A DNA stretch of 64,000 nt, taken from positions 49,796 to 113,795 of the forward strand of contig NZ_NCSM01000020.1 in assembly GCF_002224125.1 (NCBI RefSeq), in the 5' to 3' direction. The translations under genes and the position numbers were made by a program. Each line of letters begins with the position of its first letter. Within the stretch, counting starts at the first letter, position 1. The notes under the pieces were generated by a model. The model worked only from the letters and a program-made list of their open reading frames with translations. It was not told the DNA's origin and searched no databases. This document shows, one piece after another, positions 18,091-26,802 of this stretch. Source of the stretch: Streptomyces sp. NBS 14/10. GTDB lineage: Bacteria; Actinomycetota; Actinomycetes; Streptomycetales; Streptomycetaceae.

Positions 18091-19137
18091 CTAGCTGTCG
18101 CCAGTGGCCCGGGAAGCGTTGCACCGGTCGATCACCACGGTTCGTCCTTGGGCTGCCGACAGCACAGCCGCCTCGATGACGCTCAGCACGTCGGCACACT
18201 CTCCTACGGAGGCGCCGAAGGGCCGGCTGGCTCGCACAGAGACGAGGACATCGCGGTACATGGCGGTGTAGGCGGGTTCTGACGGTTCGGTGTCCGTCTC
18301 GCTGTTGTCCGTGTCCGACGTCGGCGTCGTAACGATGCAGGTCCCGCAATCGCCGGTCATACGCAGCGAACCTGTATCTCCATGGACCTCGAGAACGGGG
18401 GAGGAAGCCACAGCGCACCAAGCCGACTGGATGGACGTCAGAGCACCGTTGGAGTGGTCGAGCGTGAGCAGCGCCAAGTCGTTTGCCATACCGTTGCCAG
18501 GAGCCGAAAGCCGAGCGGTGACGGCCCTCGTCGGAGCGTTGGCCAGTTCTTCTGCCAAGTACACCCAGTGGTAGGCGTTGTCGAGGAGACAGCCGGCGTT
18601 CGGACCGGTCTTCCTCCGCCACTCGGGATCGATCCCTCTTCCAGGAAAGTGATCCGTGTCCGGTCGCTCCAGTCGGAGGAATCGAGGCGCGCCGATCATG
18701 CCCTGGGCCAGCAGGGCCTTGGCCCGCAGGATGTCACTTCGATAGCGGTAGTTATGGATGACACCGAGACGAGATTCAGGGACCCCGCGACCGACTGCCC
18801 GCGCCGCGGCGGCTTCGCCTGCCAGAGGCTTTTCGCTCAGTACCCGCAGGCCCGCCTGCAGAAGCTGGGTGACGACGGACACCGTATGTGCTGGAGGTAG
18901 CGCAACGACCGCGAGATCGATCTCCGGGCCCCGGGAGAGCAACTCGGACACGTCCCGAAAGCGGCCGGAGACAGGTACGCTGAGCAGCGAACCCAGCAGG
19001 TCACGGCGTTTTGCCATGGGGTCGACAACCGCCACCACGGCGCAGTCCTGCGACAGGGAGCGCAACGCGGTGGCGTGTCCGAGCTCCGCGATTGCTCCGC
19101 ACCCCACCAGCCCTATGCGTAGGATGCCTGATGTCAT
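18091..19137 (-). CDS. Gfo/Idh/MocA-family oxidoreductase
   Basis: The 348-residue protein has an N-terminal Rossmann motif GLVGCGAIAELGHA and VVDPMAKR. EKPLAGEAAAA carries the family's conserved EKP lysine near residue 100, and the C-terminal half is an alpha/beta domain with LDNAYHWVYLAEEL, corresponding to the family's D-x3-H motif. These enzymes oxidise or reduce a secondary alcohol of a sugar or cyclitol with NAD(P). The stop of the upstream isomerase overlaps its start (ATGA), which implies coupled translation. A keto-cyclitol or 3-keto-sugar step paired with that isomerase is the natural inference. Confidence 0.85.
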   Translation of the reverse strand: MTSGILRIGLVGCGAIAELGHATALRSLSQDCAVVAVVDPMAKRRDLLGSLLSVPVSGRFRDVSELLSRGPEIDLAVVALPPAHTVSVVTQLLQAGLRVLSEKPLAGEAAAARAVGRGVPESRLGVIHNYRYRSDILRAKALLAQGMIGAPRFLRLERPDTDHFPGRGIDPEWRRKTGPNAGCLLDNAYHWVYLAEELANAPTRAVTARLSAPGNGMANDLALLTLDHSNGALTSIQSAWCAVASSPVLEVHGDTGSLRMTGDCGTCIVTTPTSDTDNSETDTEPSEPAYTAMYRDVLVSVRASRPFGASVGECADVLSVIEAAVLSAAQGRTVVIDRCNASRATGDS

Positions 19138-19919
19138 CGGGGGTTCTCTGCACTGTCGCTGAGCAGCTGTCGGACGAATCGGGCGTCATGATGGAGGGCA
19201 GCCGGAAGGTCGTTGGCCGGCATTCCCCGCTCCACGACAACCGTAGCCACAGTTCCCGTGCTGCGTATCTCCTTCCAGGCACCATTCAGATCAACCTCGC
19301 CGGAGCCCAGGTCGTAGGAATGCGGCTCTTCGGGATCGGTGATGGAGCCGTCCTTGATGTGGTAGTAGTCGCACCGGTCTGCGGTCGTCCGGATCGTGCG
19401 TGCCACGTCGCCGCCCACGGCCGCCCAGTGCAAGTCGATCACGTAGCCGAGTTCCTCGCAGGTCGTATGCTCCACCAGAATCTCCAGCACAGTCCTGTTG
19501 CTGGGCAGTGGTCGGCACTCCTCCGCATGGTTATGCACGAGGAGGCGCATGTTCCGTGCTGCCGCTTCGGCAGCGAAGGCGCGCAAAGGAGCGATCGATG
19601 CCCGAGCGGCCTCTTCGTTTTCTGAGGGAATGCCTGACAGGATGACACGCGACGTGCCCAGGGCCTCGGCCGTGTCCCATTGGCGTCCGTCGGCAAGCTC
19701 GTGCCAGAACACGTGAAACGCTGAGATCGAGAGTCCTCGGCGGGCGCACGCCTCGGAGAGGCGCCTGGGATCGCCGGTCAGTGAGGTCATGACTTCGACG
19801 CCGTCATACCCCGCAGCTTTGACCATGTCCAGCGTGCCCTCCAGATCCTCTTCCGCTGCGCGGCCGAAGATCCCGTACCCGTAGATTCCAGTCTGAACAA
19901 ACAGTTGAGGCGTCGTCAT
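19134..19919 (-). CDS. TIM-barrel sugar isomerase/epimerase (AP endonuclease 2 family)
   Basis: The 261-residue protein has the xylose-isomerase-like barrel. Metal-ligand motifs are LLVHNHAEE near residue 140, VIDLHWAAVGG near 185, YYHIKDGS near 210 and a terminal Glu in VVVERG. Family members isomerise, epimerise or dehydrate keto-sugars and inososes (IolE and IolI belong here). It overlaps the glycosyltransferase before it and the Gfo/Idh/MocA gene after it by four bases each, a tight enzyme pair. Substrate is unknown. Confidence 0.8.
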   Translation of the reverse strand: MTTPQLFVQTGIYGYGIFGRAAEEDLEGTLDMVKAAGYDGVEVMTSLTGDPRRLSEACARRGLSISAFHVFWHELADGRQWDTAEALGTSRVILSGIPSENEEAARASIAPLRAFAAEAAARNMRLLVHNHAEECRPLPSNRTVLEILVEHTTCEELGYVIDLHWAAVGGDVARTIRTTADRCDYYHIKDGSITDPEEPHSYDLGSGEVDLNGAWKEIRSTGTVATVVVERGMPANDLPAALHHDARFVRQLLSDSAENPR

Positions 19920-21052
19920 GAGCTGATGTCCTCTCTGCGGCGGTTGGAGGCGCCGGACGAGTCGTCCGGCGGCGCGGGCACGAATTTGTCCTCCGGGAAG
20001 TAGTTGAAACGCTTTACGGCCAGCGCGAGGCGTCCGCGTGCGACCGCTTCAGCGGCAATCCCCAGGTGGAAGGACCAGTCGACGGATGTGACGCCCAGCG
20101 CCTCACCCAGGCCAGTCCTTTCCCTACGCTTCGCCTGCCACGCGTGTGCACCGAACCAGGCGGCGACCGCACCGGTGCCAAAGTTTCTGACGGTCCTGCC
20201 TCTGGGGACCACGAGGCTGGCTGCGCACGTCATGACCAGCAATGAGACCGGGTTCGCGGACCACTTGGCGTGCTCGGGCTGGCGGGCGCAGTTGTAGACG
20301 CAGGCTCGGCCATAAAGGAAGAGCTTGCGCCGGAACTGTCCGAGGGTCGTAATCCCATCGACCTCATGGGACACCACAGCTTCGCGGGCACACACTGTGG
20401 TGTAGCCCGCTGCGTGCAGCCGGACGCCGAAATCCACGTCCTCGCCGCCGACGACGGTGTACGTGTGCGGGTCGAAGCCGCCGACGGCGGTGAACACCTC
20501 GCGTCTGACCGACAGGTTCGAGGTGGCGGCCCACCACACTTCCTGAAACTTGGCAGGCCAGCTCCATGGAGAATTCACCACGACGGACGATTTCACGATG
20601 CGCCATGCGGCCGCAGTGTCTGCCTTGTCCACGACGGTGGGACCGGCCACCGCCCCAACGGGCCGGCCTGACGGCGCGGCGGGCGTCGCGTGCGCCTGAA
20701 GATGGGCACAGAGTAGACCTGGAGTGGCTACGCAGTCAGAGTCAATGAACAGAATCACTGAATACCGGGAGAGGCTGACTCCCACATTGCGCTTGGCGCC
20801 CACTCGCCGCGGGCCTCGAACGTACCGCGCGCCAGTTCGTGAAGAGGCAGCCACGATGGCATCCTTGTCGGAGCCCTCCGAGTCGTCCACAACGATCACC
20901 TCGTGACCGGTACCGGGCGGAAGGTCCTGGGCGGAACACCTCAACGATGTCAGAAGCCTGGCCACCATATGTGGGTTGCCTCGAGTCGGGACGACGGCAG
21001 AAATTCCCTGCTCAGAAGTACCAGAACGTGGTTTGTCGGCTAGGGACGACAC
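19916..21052 (-). CDS. Family 2 glycosyltransferase, paralogue of the gene at 28872
   Basis: GTG 21052 is chosen because AGGAGG lies 8 bases upstream; the GTG nine bases earlier sits against the ribosome site. The 378-residue protein has the GT-A start AVVPTRGNPHMV, EVIVVDDS, RRVGAKRN, ILFIDSDC (DxD-like metal site) and VVGGEDVDFGVRL. A C-terminal region with weak hydrophobic stretches (VSLLVMTCAASLVV) may touch the membrane. It shares VGAKRN, GRPVGAVAGP, VVGGEDVDF and YGR-x2-VYN with the 28872 gene, so the two are clear paralogues with probably different acceptors. Confidence 0.85.
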   Translation of the reverse strand: MSSLADKPRSGTSEQGISAVVPTRGNPHMVARLLTSLRCSAQDLPPGTGHEVIVVDDSEGSDKDAIVAASSRTGARYVRGPRRVGAKRNVGVSLSRYSVILFIDSDCVATPGLLCAHLQAHATPAAPSGRPVGAVAGPTVVDKADTAAAWRIVKSSVVVNSPWSWPAKFQEVWWAATSNLSVRREVFTAVGGFDPHTYTVVGGEDVDFGVRLHAAGYTTVCAREAVVSHEVDGITTLGQFRRKLFLYGRACVYNCARQPEHAKWSANPVSLLVMTCAASLVVPRGRTVRNFGTGAVAAWFGAHAWQAKRRERTGLGEALGVTSVDWSFHLGIAAEAVARGRLALAVKRFNYFPEDKFVPAPPDDSSGASNRRREDISS

Positions 21053-21087
21053 GTTGTACACCTCCTGTTGTTGGTATGCCCCACTGC

Positions 21088-22047
21088 TTAGTGGCCCGTC
21101 GCAGGTCCGTGATCCAGAAACCAGTCGATCGTCTTCTTGAGCTCGCTTTCGAGGTCGGTCCCCGGCTGCCAGCCAAGCGCCGACACCGCCTTGCGGATGT
21201 CGGGTTTGCGTATGGTGGGGTCGTCCTGAGGCCGAGGGACGAACTCGATGGGCGACGAGGAACCCACCAGGCCGCGGATGAGCTCGGCCGTCGCTAGGAC
21301 GGTCATTTCGTCTTGGCCACCAATGTTGACGGGCCCTCGCTCGCTATCCGAGGCGAGGAGTCGGAGAATCCCGTCCACGGTGTCGCTTACGTAGGAGATC
21401 GACCTCGTCTGGCTGCCATCTCCGGCCACCTTGAGCGGGGCCCCCGCGATCGCTTGACAGATGAAACTTGGAATCATCCGTCCATCGTCTGCTCGCATAC
21501 GCGGGCCGAAAGTGTTGAAGATCCGCACAATCCTGCAGTCCACACCCCAGGTGTCCCGGTAGGCGACTGTCATGGCCTCGCTGAAGCGTTTGGCCTCGTC
21601 ATACACAGCCCGAGGACCTACAGGGTTGACGTGACCCCAGTAAGTTTCCGGCTGGGGGTGGACCTGTGGATCGCCATAGACCTCACTAGTCGATGCCAGG
21701 AGGAAGCGAGCGCCTTTGCGGCGGGTGAGGTCCAGGGCGTTCTGCGTGCCGACTGAGCCAGCCCTCATAGTCTCAAGGGGAAGCCGAAGGTAGTCCGGCG
21801 GAGACGCGGGAGAGGCGAGATGCAGCACGGCACTCACCGTGCCGTCAACTTCCAAGCCATCTGTGACATCCCCTTCGAGCAGGTGGAAGGCGGGGTCGTC
21901 CGTAAGATGCCTGATGTTCCTCTCCGTGCCGGTACAGAAATTGTCCACGCACAGCACCTCACAGCCCTGTGAGAGGAGACGCTCACACACGTGCGAGCCC
22001 AGAAAGCCGCTGCCACCTGTGACCACTACTCTGCCGTCGAAACGCAT
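21088..22047 (-). CDS. UDP-glucuronate decarboxylase (UDP-xylose synthase) type SDR
   Basis: ATG 22047 follows GGAGGGG at 5 bases and gives 319 residues starting MRFDGRVVVTGGSGFLG. HLASPASPPDY, ASTSEVYGDP with HPQPETYWGHVNP, and YDEAKR (YxxxK) are diagnostic of UDP-glucuronate decarboxylases rather than generic epimerases. It would convert UDP-GlcA to UDP-xylose using bound NAD. UDP-glucose dehydrogenase (24217) in the divergent operon supplies UDP-GlcA, so the pair gives a complete route to an activated pentose for the three glycosyltransferases. A 4-keto-pentose product is a possible variant. Confidence 0.88.
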   Translation of the reverse strand: MRFDGRVVVTGGSGFLGSHVCERLLSQGCEVLCVDNFCTGTERNIRHLTDDPAFHLLEGDVTDGLEVDGTVSAVLHLASPASPPDYLRLPLETMRAGSVGTQNALDLTRRKGARFLLASTSEVYGDPQVHPQPETYWGHVNPVGPRAVYDEAKRFSEAMTVAYRDTWGVDCRIVRIFNTFGPRMRADDGRMIPSFICQAIAGAPLKVAGDGSQTRSISYVSDTVDGILRLLASDSERGPVNIGGQDEMTVLATAELIRGLVGSSSPIEFVPRPQDDPTIRKPDIRKAVSALGWQPGTDLESELKKTIDWFLDHGPATGH

Positions 22048-22060
22048 CGTGTCCCCTCCA

Positions 22061-23029
22061 TCACCAGGTCCGGCCTTCTGCCACCCCGTCCGGCAGCAAC
22101 GAACGAATGGTTGCCAGCCCTTGGCGGATGCTCTGCTCTCTCGGCAGGAGGGTGTCCTCGTGCTCGAGGTAGAGCACGCCGTTGAATCCTTCATCGATGA
22201 GCGTGCTGACGATGCGTGACCAATCCAGTTCGCCATGGCCCAGAGCGCGGAAGCGGATCGCTGGCTGCGGGCCATACCGGGACCAGCCGCGGCCGGGAGG
22301 ACGGCCCCTGCCCGCCCAACGCTGGAGATCCTTCGCGTGGACAGCCGCCATCCGCTTGCCCCATCCGGCCACGGCGTCCACCGGGTCGTGGCCGATTGCG
22401 GCCAGGTTGGCCGGGTCGATGCACAGGCGTAGCAGGTCTCCCCAAGCGGCCGCGGCGTCCAGCAGCAGCTCAGCGCTCTCTCGGTCGTACACGATCTGCT
22501 TTGGGTGAGGTTCGAGTAATACCTGCACGCCGGTGTCGGCCGCAGCTCGGAGTACCGGTTTCATATGGACGAAAAAGTCGGTGACATTGTCCGACCAACT
22601 CGCCGTGCTGCCCCACCAGGTTAGCCATCTGGCGAAGTCGGGACAGCCCACTTGTAGCCGCACTGAAGGGGCCCCGACCGCCTCGGCCAGCAGGATCGTT
22701 CCCATCGCACTGGCCACAGCGTGTGCACGTTTGTCGGCCACGTCGCCGGTAAGTACCGCATCCGTGTGGCAACCGTGAGGGCCGAGCAGCAGTTGAGTGT
22801 CACGGCTGTTGCTCACACACGTCACCGCTGCGCTCCGTAGGGCGCTGGCTGCTTCTCTCCGGTAAGTGGCGTCTTCTGAGCATCGCCGACCGCTCACCAG
22901 GCCGAGCGTAGAGTCAGTCGGTAGGTCGAGGCTGAGCAGTCCCCACCCCGCAACCTGCTCAAGCACGGTGGGCAGTCGCATCCCTCCGAACGCTGCAAGG
23001 CACAGTCCTAATCGAACGCTAGATGGCAC
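22061..23029 (-). CDS. TIM-barrel sugar isomerase/epimerase, second copy in the cluster
   Basis: The 322-residue xylose-isomerase-like protein starts at GTG 23029 and overlaps the end of the HAD gene by 11 bases. Metal-site motifs include QVLLEPHPKQ near residue 170, LCIDPANLAAIGHD near 205, AAVHAKDLQ near 233 and VLYLEHED near 295. It is longer than the 19134 copy and not closely similar to it, so a different step is likely. The HAKD and EHED signatures are typical of catalytically competent members. It lies between a phosphatase and the UDP-xylose synthase gene. Confidence 0.8.
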   Translation of the reverse strand: MPSSVRLGLCLAAFGGMRLPTVLEQVAGWGLLSLDLPTDSTLGLVSGRRCSEDATYRREAASALRSAAVTCVSNSRDTQLLLGPHGCHTDAVLTGDVADKRAHAVASAMGTILLAEAVGAPSVRLQVGCPDFARWLTWWGSTASWSDNVTDFFVHMKPVLRAAADTGVQVLLEPHPKQIVYDRESAELLLDAAAAWGDLLRLCIDPANLAAIGHDPVDAVAGWGKRMAAVHAKDLQRWAGRGRPPGRGWSRYGPQPAIRFRALGHGELDWSRIVSTLIDEGFNGVLYLEHEDTLLPREQSIRQGLATIRSLLPDGVAEGRTW

Positions 23030-23696
23030 CCGCGCCCCCTGTGGTAGTCAGGTGCAGGAAGGTGCCTTCCCGCCGGATCCGCAGGTCAGCCAGCGTCCGG
23101 ACGGCTATTTCAAGGCTATGCAACGGACCGAGCTGGTCACCGAGGATACCGATCACGGTGCAGCCGGCCGCTCTGGCCGCCTGGACACCGGGATTCGTGT
23201 CCTCGATGACTGTGCACTGGGCGGCTGGGATGCCGAGCTTCTCAGCTGCGGCCAGATAGCCTTCAGGGGAAGGCTTGCCGCGTCGCACGTCGTCGGCTGT
23301 CACCAGTACATTCGGCACCGGGATCCCGGCTGTCCGTAATCGTGACAGAGCTAGCTGACGTGAGCCCGATGTCACCACGGCCCAGCGCCTGCTCGGCATT
23401 GCCTCTACCAGCTGGCGGGCACCATGGCATGCTTCCAGTTCTGCCTGGTCCGCAGCTTGTTCGGACTCAAGGCGCCAGGCTTCTGCCTGCGCATCCAGCG
23501 ATGGTGCCAGCGCTGCGATGGTCTCCACCGAGCGGCGGCCGTGGCAGAGCGCTTGTACCTGCTCCGGATCGAGGTCGTTTCGCAGGGCCCAGGCCCGCCA
23601 TGAGCGTTCGACGGAATGGCCGGATTCTACGAGTACACCATCTAGATCAAGAAGCACAGCAGAGCAGCGGAGCGCATGACGGGTTATTCGAGCCAT
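23019..23696 (-). CDS. HAD-superfamily phosphatase / beta-phosphoglucomutase-like
   Basis: ATG 23696 (MARITRHALRC) gives 225 residues. HAD motif I is LLDLDGVLVESG, motif II VVTSGSRQ, motif III RRGKPSPEGYL and motif IV VIEDTNPGVQAA. The cap is the helical type seen in phosphoglucomutase-like and sugar-phosphate phosphatases. It is the first gene of the minus-strand operon and contains a TTA codon (minus strand, 23336-23338). It may dephosphorylate a cyclitol or sugar phosphate produced by the kinase of the divergent operon. Confidence 0.82.
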   Translation of the reverse strand: MARITRHALRCSAVLLDLDGVLVESGHSVERSWRAWALRNDLDPEQVQALCHGRRSVETIAALAPSLDAQAEAWRLESEQAADQAELEACHGARQLVEAMPSRRWAVVTSGSRQLALSRLRTAGIPVPNVLVTADDVRRGKPSPEGYLAAAEKLGIPAAQCTVIEDTNPGVQAARAAGCTVIGILGDQLGPLHSLEIAVRTLADLRIRREGTFLHLTTTGGAGAI

Positions 23697-24216
23697 GGCT
23701 TGCCAACCCTTCGTCGAGTACGCGTCGAAACCCCAGATCAAGTTGGTGTAACTATCGCCTTGGGAAGGAGGGGCCTTCGCCATCGATTGGCTGAAATGGC
23801 GTACCTCGAGTCAGACTCCAAGGCAGGGGTCAAGGTATGCGGAACGAGTGACTCAGCGAGCTTAGGATGCGCCGAGTGCCGGGAGCAAGACCACCTCTAG
23901 AGTCGCGGTCCGGCGAATCGGTCATCTGCGGATGGATCATCGGGAAAAGAGATTCATCGGTCCTCGGTCACAGGATACTTTCGCTAGGCATCCTTGACGG
24001 TCTTCGAATGAGTCTCTAGCCTCGACAAATCGTTCCGATGGGAGCTCTCTGCGGCTGCACCATCGTGGGGAGATGTCGCGTTAAGCGCGGGCCGATGCTG
24101 GCCTGGCTCCCACTCCCGAGGCGCCCTCGGCGACTCTCAACACCTGTCACTAGCTTGGCGCACCTCATTGTTTGGCACTCTCTTGCGCGGTGGTGGACTC
24201 GTCCTGGGAGGATGAT
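23697..24216. promoter_or_regulatory. Divergent intergenic region between the two biosynthetic operons
   Basis: The 520 bases without a gene separate the minus operon start (23696) from the plus operon start (24217), so promoters for both should lie here. A good plus-strand promoter is visible at 23994-24022. No obvious operator repeats were found. Confidence 0.6.
23994..24022 (+). promoter_or_regulatory. Candidate sigma-70/HrdB-type promoter
   Basis: TTGACG (23994-23999) and TAGCCT (24017-24022) are spaced 17 bases apart, close to the streptomycete consensus TTGACx-N17-TAGxxT. It points to the UDP-glucose dehydrogenase operon and would leave a leader of about 190 bases. Confidence 0.5.
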
Positions 24217-25608
24217 GTGGCAAAAATTACGGTGCTGGGAACGGGGTATCTTGGGGCAACGCATGCTGCGTGCATGGCGGAAATCGGCCACGAGGTTCTG
24301 GGCGTTGATGGCAATCCAGAGAAGGTGCTATCACTGGCTGCGGGGAAGGTTCCCTTCTACGAACCTGGGCTAGCTGCGCTGATTGCCAGGCACGTAGCTT
24401 CCGGCAGGCTCTCCTTCACACAATCTCTACCAGAAGCGGCGGAATTTGGTGACGCTCACTTTCTCTGTGTCGGCACGCCGTCCAGGGAAGGGAGTGACGA
24501 AGCTGACTTGCGGTACCTCCACAGCGTGATCGACGGGATTGCCCCGCACCTGCGGAGACCGACCCTTGTTGTGGGCAAGTCGACGGTCCCGGTCGGGACA
24601 GCAGCGCAGCTCGCCGGGCGGCTGCATGAGATCGCGCCGGCCAGTGTTGAGGTTGAACTGGTCTGGAACCCGGAGTTCCTGCGTGAGGGACATGCCGTCG
24701 AAGACACCCTGAACCCGGACCGGATCGTCGTCGGCGCCCAATCGGAGGCTGCCGAGCTGAGTCTGCGCAGCGTCTACGCTCCTCTCATCGAGAAAGGCAT
24801 TCCATTCCTTACGACGGATTTTTCCACTGCCGAGCTGGTGAAGGTTGCTGCCAACGCGTTTCTCTCGACGAAGATATCTTTCATCAATGCCATGGCCGAA
24901 GTATGCGAGGCAACGGGCGCCGACGTGTGGCAACTGGCCGCCGCACTGTCTTACGATTCCCGTATCGGGGCTCGATTCCTGTCGCCAGGACTGGGCTTCG
25001 GTGGTGGGTGCTTACCCAAAGACCTCCGGGCCTTCGTTTCGCGTGGCAAGGAACTCGGTGTAGACCGGGCTCTGGAATTTCTGAGAAGTGTCGATGAAAT
25101 CAACACGCGCAGCCGCTTGCGAATGGTGAGCCTAGCACGGCAGCAATGTGGCGGTTCGTTCTCAGGGAAGCGGGTCACCGTATGGGGTGCCGCGTTCAAG
25201 CCCGACTCCGATGACGTCCGTGACTCGCCTGCCTTGTTCGTGGCTGAATCCATACAATCCGAGGGCGGGAAAGTTGTCGTCTACGACCCCAAAGCCAATG
25301 ACAACGCGCGCAAGGAGCATCCGAACCTCCAATACGCTCAAGACGCGATCGAAGCAGCCGAGAATGCGCATGTATTGCTACATGCCACCGAATGGAAAGA
25401 ATTCCGAGAGATCGACCCGAATGTGGTCGGCGAGATCGTCGACGTTCGGCGAGTAATCGACGGCCGCGGAACGCTGGATCCTGAATCTTGGCGTGCAGCC
25501 GGCTGGGAGTACTTTGCGCCCGGTAAACCTACTTCGACGGGGATCCGTCCGTGTGCGGTAGGTGTCACGAACCAAGAAGGACACACTGAGCCACCCAAAG
25601 GAATGTAG
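24217..25608 (+). CDS. UDP-glucose 6-dehydrogenase
   Basis: GTG 24217 follows GGGAGG and gives 463 residues starting VAKITVLGTGYLGATHA. The NAD motif GTGYLG, VGKSTVPVGTA, the EFLREG motif (WNPEFLREGHAVED), the catalytic Cys in GFGGGCLPKD and the C-terminal VTVWGAAFKPDSDDVRDSP are all present. It oxidises UDP-glucose to UDP-glucuronate in two NAD-dependent steps and feeds the UDP-xylose synthase at 21088. A TTA codon lies at 25012-25014 within the GGCLPKD motif. It is the first gene of the plus-strand operon, 36 bases before the cyclase. Confidence 0.93.
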   Translation: MAKITVLGTGYLGATHAACMAEIGHEVLGVDGNPEKVLSLAAGKVPFYEPGLAALIARHVASGRLSFTQSLPEAAEFGDAHFLCVGTPSREGSDEADLRYLHSVIDGIAPHLRRPTLVVGKSTVPVGTAAQLAGRLHEIAPASVEVELVWNPEFLREGHAVEDTLNPDRIVVGAQSEAAELSLRSVYAPLIEKGIPFLTTDFSTAELVKVAANAFLSTKISFINAMAEVCEATGADVWQLAAALSYDSRIGARFLSPGLGFGGGCLPKDLRAFVSRGKELGVDRALEFLRSVDEINTRSRLRMVSLARQQCGGSFSGKRVTVWGAAFKPDSDDVRDSPALFVAESIQSEGGKVVVYDPKANDNARKEHPNLQYAQDAIEAAENAHVLLHATEWKEFREIDPNVVGEIVDVRRVIDGRGTLDPESWRAAGWEYFAPGKPTSTGIRPCAVGVTNQEGHTEPPKGM

Positions 25609-25644
25609 GCAGACTTGACGGCTAGAAAGGTGACTCTAGAACGT

Positions 25645-26802
25645 ATGGCGAATTCGATCCCGATCGGAACATTGCCCCGCTCCGTTCCGGAGCTGGACTA
25701 CCAGCGCGACGTGCGTGTCGACCGCCAAGACCGTTACAGCATCCGAGTGGAGCGGAACGCCCTAGATGTCTGGCCGGCCCGACTCACCGAAGCAGTCGGA
25801 GAGGCCCGCATCTGGGTCGTGACGGACGAGACCGTGTGGGCCGAACTCGGTGATCGCTTTAGCGCGGCCGAGCGAGCCGACCGTCTGGTAGGAGGTGTGC
25901 TGACGTTACCGTGCGGTGAGCTCTCGAAGTCCCTGTCCACTTGGCAGCGGATCATCTCGTGGTTTGCCGAGAACGGGGTGGGCCGCCGGGATGTCGTCGT
26001 GGCTTTCGGTGGATCGATGGTCAGTGACACCGCAGGGTTCGCGGCTGCCTGCTACATGCGTGGGATCCCTTATGCGAATGTCCCCACGTCGCTTCTCGCG
26101 CAGGTAGACGGGGCAGTGGGAGGGAAGGTCGCCGTCAACCTCCCCGAGGGAAAAAACCTTGTGGGGGACTTCCACCACCCGGTGTTCGTGCTCTGCGATC
26201 CAACGACGCTTTGCTCGCTTCCCGACGCTGAGATAAGCAACGGTCTGGCCGAAGTGATCAAAAGTTTCGCCATCTCGGCGGACGGCCAGTTCGGCGAGCT
26301 AGAGCACCTGCTGCCGCTGTGCCGAGGCCGCGATGTCGCAGCCCTGACATGGATCGTTCGCACAGCGATCGATCAAAAGATGAACTTGGTAGACCCGGAT
26401 CCGTACGAGGCCGACTTGAGAAGGGCGCTGAACTTCGGCCACACCGTGGGCCATGCCCTGGAAACCAGCAAGTCCTACAGCTCGATACGACATGGGGAAG
26501 CTGTTGGAATCGGAATGGCGACGGCTACCCGGCTGGGACTGAGCCGTGGCATCACCGATGCCGTCGGCGCTCAGCGAATTCTTGGGGCGATCGCAGCCGC
26601 CGGGCTGGACGACAGGGTCTCGGTCCAACTTGCCCCAGAGGTGGTGAGAAACACCGAGCTGATCGCGAAGATTCGTGGAGGGAACCTCCGCTACGTCGTG
26701 CCTCGCACCCTGGGGGCCGTCGAGTACCTCGAAGACGTTGATCCCGACGAACTCGCCACCGCAGCGACTGGTACAGCACTAGTGGCCAGGGGCCCGGCGT
26801 GA
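25645..26802 (+). CDS. 3-dehydroquinate-synthase-like sugar phosphate cyclase
   Basis: The protein has 385 residues from ATG 25645; a TTG at 25615 is an alternative start. It belongs to the sugar-phosphate cyclase superfamily (DHQ synthase, aminoDHQ synthase, 2-deoxy-scyllo-inosose synthase, 2-epi-5-epi-valiolone synthase). Residues aligned with the DHQS active site are D155, K161, E203, K206, K245, R259, N263, H266, H270, H283 and K342; zinc would sit on E203, H266 and H283. From memory of the families, DOI synthases replace the Asn of NFGHT with Glu, and EEVS changes the K245, R259 and K342 equivalents. This enzyme keeps the DHQS set. No other shikimate gene is nearby, so the substrate is open. 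A TTA codon lies at 25906-25908. The next gene overlaps by four bases. Confidence 0.85.
   Translation: MANSIPIGTLPRSVPELDYQRDVRVDRQDRYSIRVERNALDVWPARLTEAVGEARIWVVTDETVWAELGDRFSAAERADRLVGGVLTLPCGELSKSLSTWQRIISWFAENGVGRRDVVVAFGGSMVSDTAGFAAACYMRGIPYANVPTSLLAQVDGAVGGKVAVNLPEGKNLVGDFHHPVFVLCDPTTLCSLPDAEISNGLAEVIKSFAISADGQFGELEHLLPLCRGRDVAALTWIVRTAIDQKMNLVDPDPYEADLRRALNFGHTVGHALETSKSYSSIRHGEAVGIGMATATRLGLSRGITDAVGAQRILGAIAAAGLDDRVSVQLAPEVVRNTELIAKIRGGNLRYVVPRTLGAVEYLEDVDPDELATAATGTALVARGPA

Noticed and set aside
25645..26802. 2-deoxy-scyllo-inosose synthase or EEVS annotation for the cyclase
   Set aside because: The Asn in NFGHT and the K245/R259/K342 positions fit DHQS rather than what I recall for DOI synthase or EEVS, and no aminotransferase accompanies it. 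I therefore kept a superfamily-level call.
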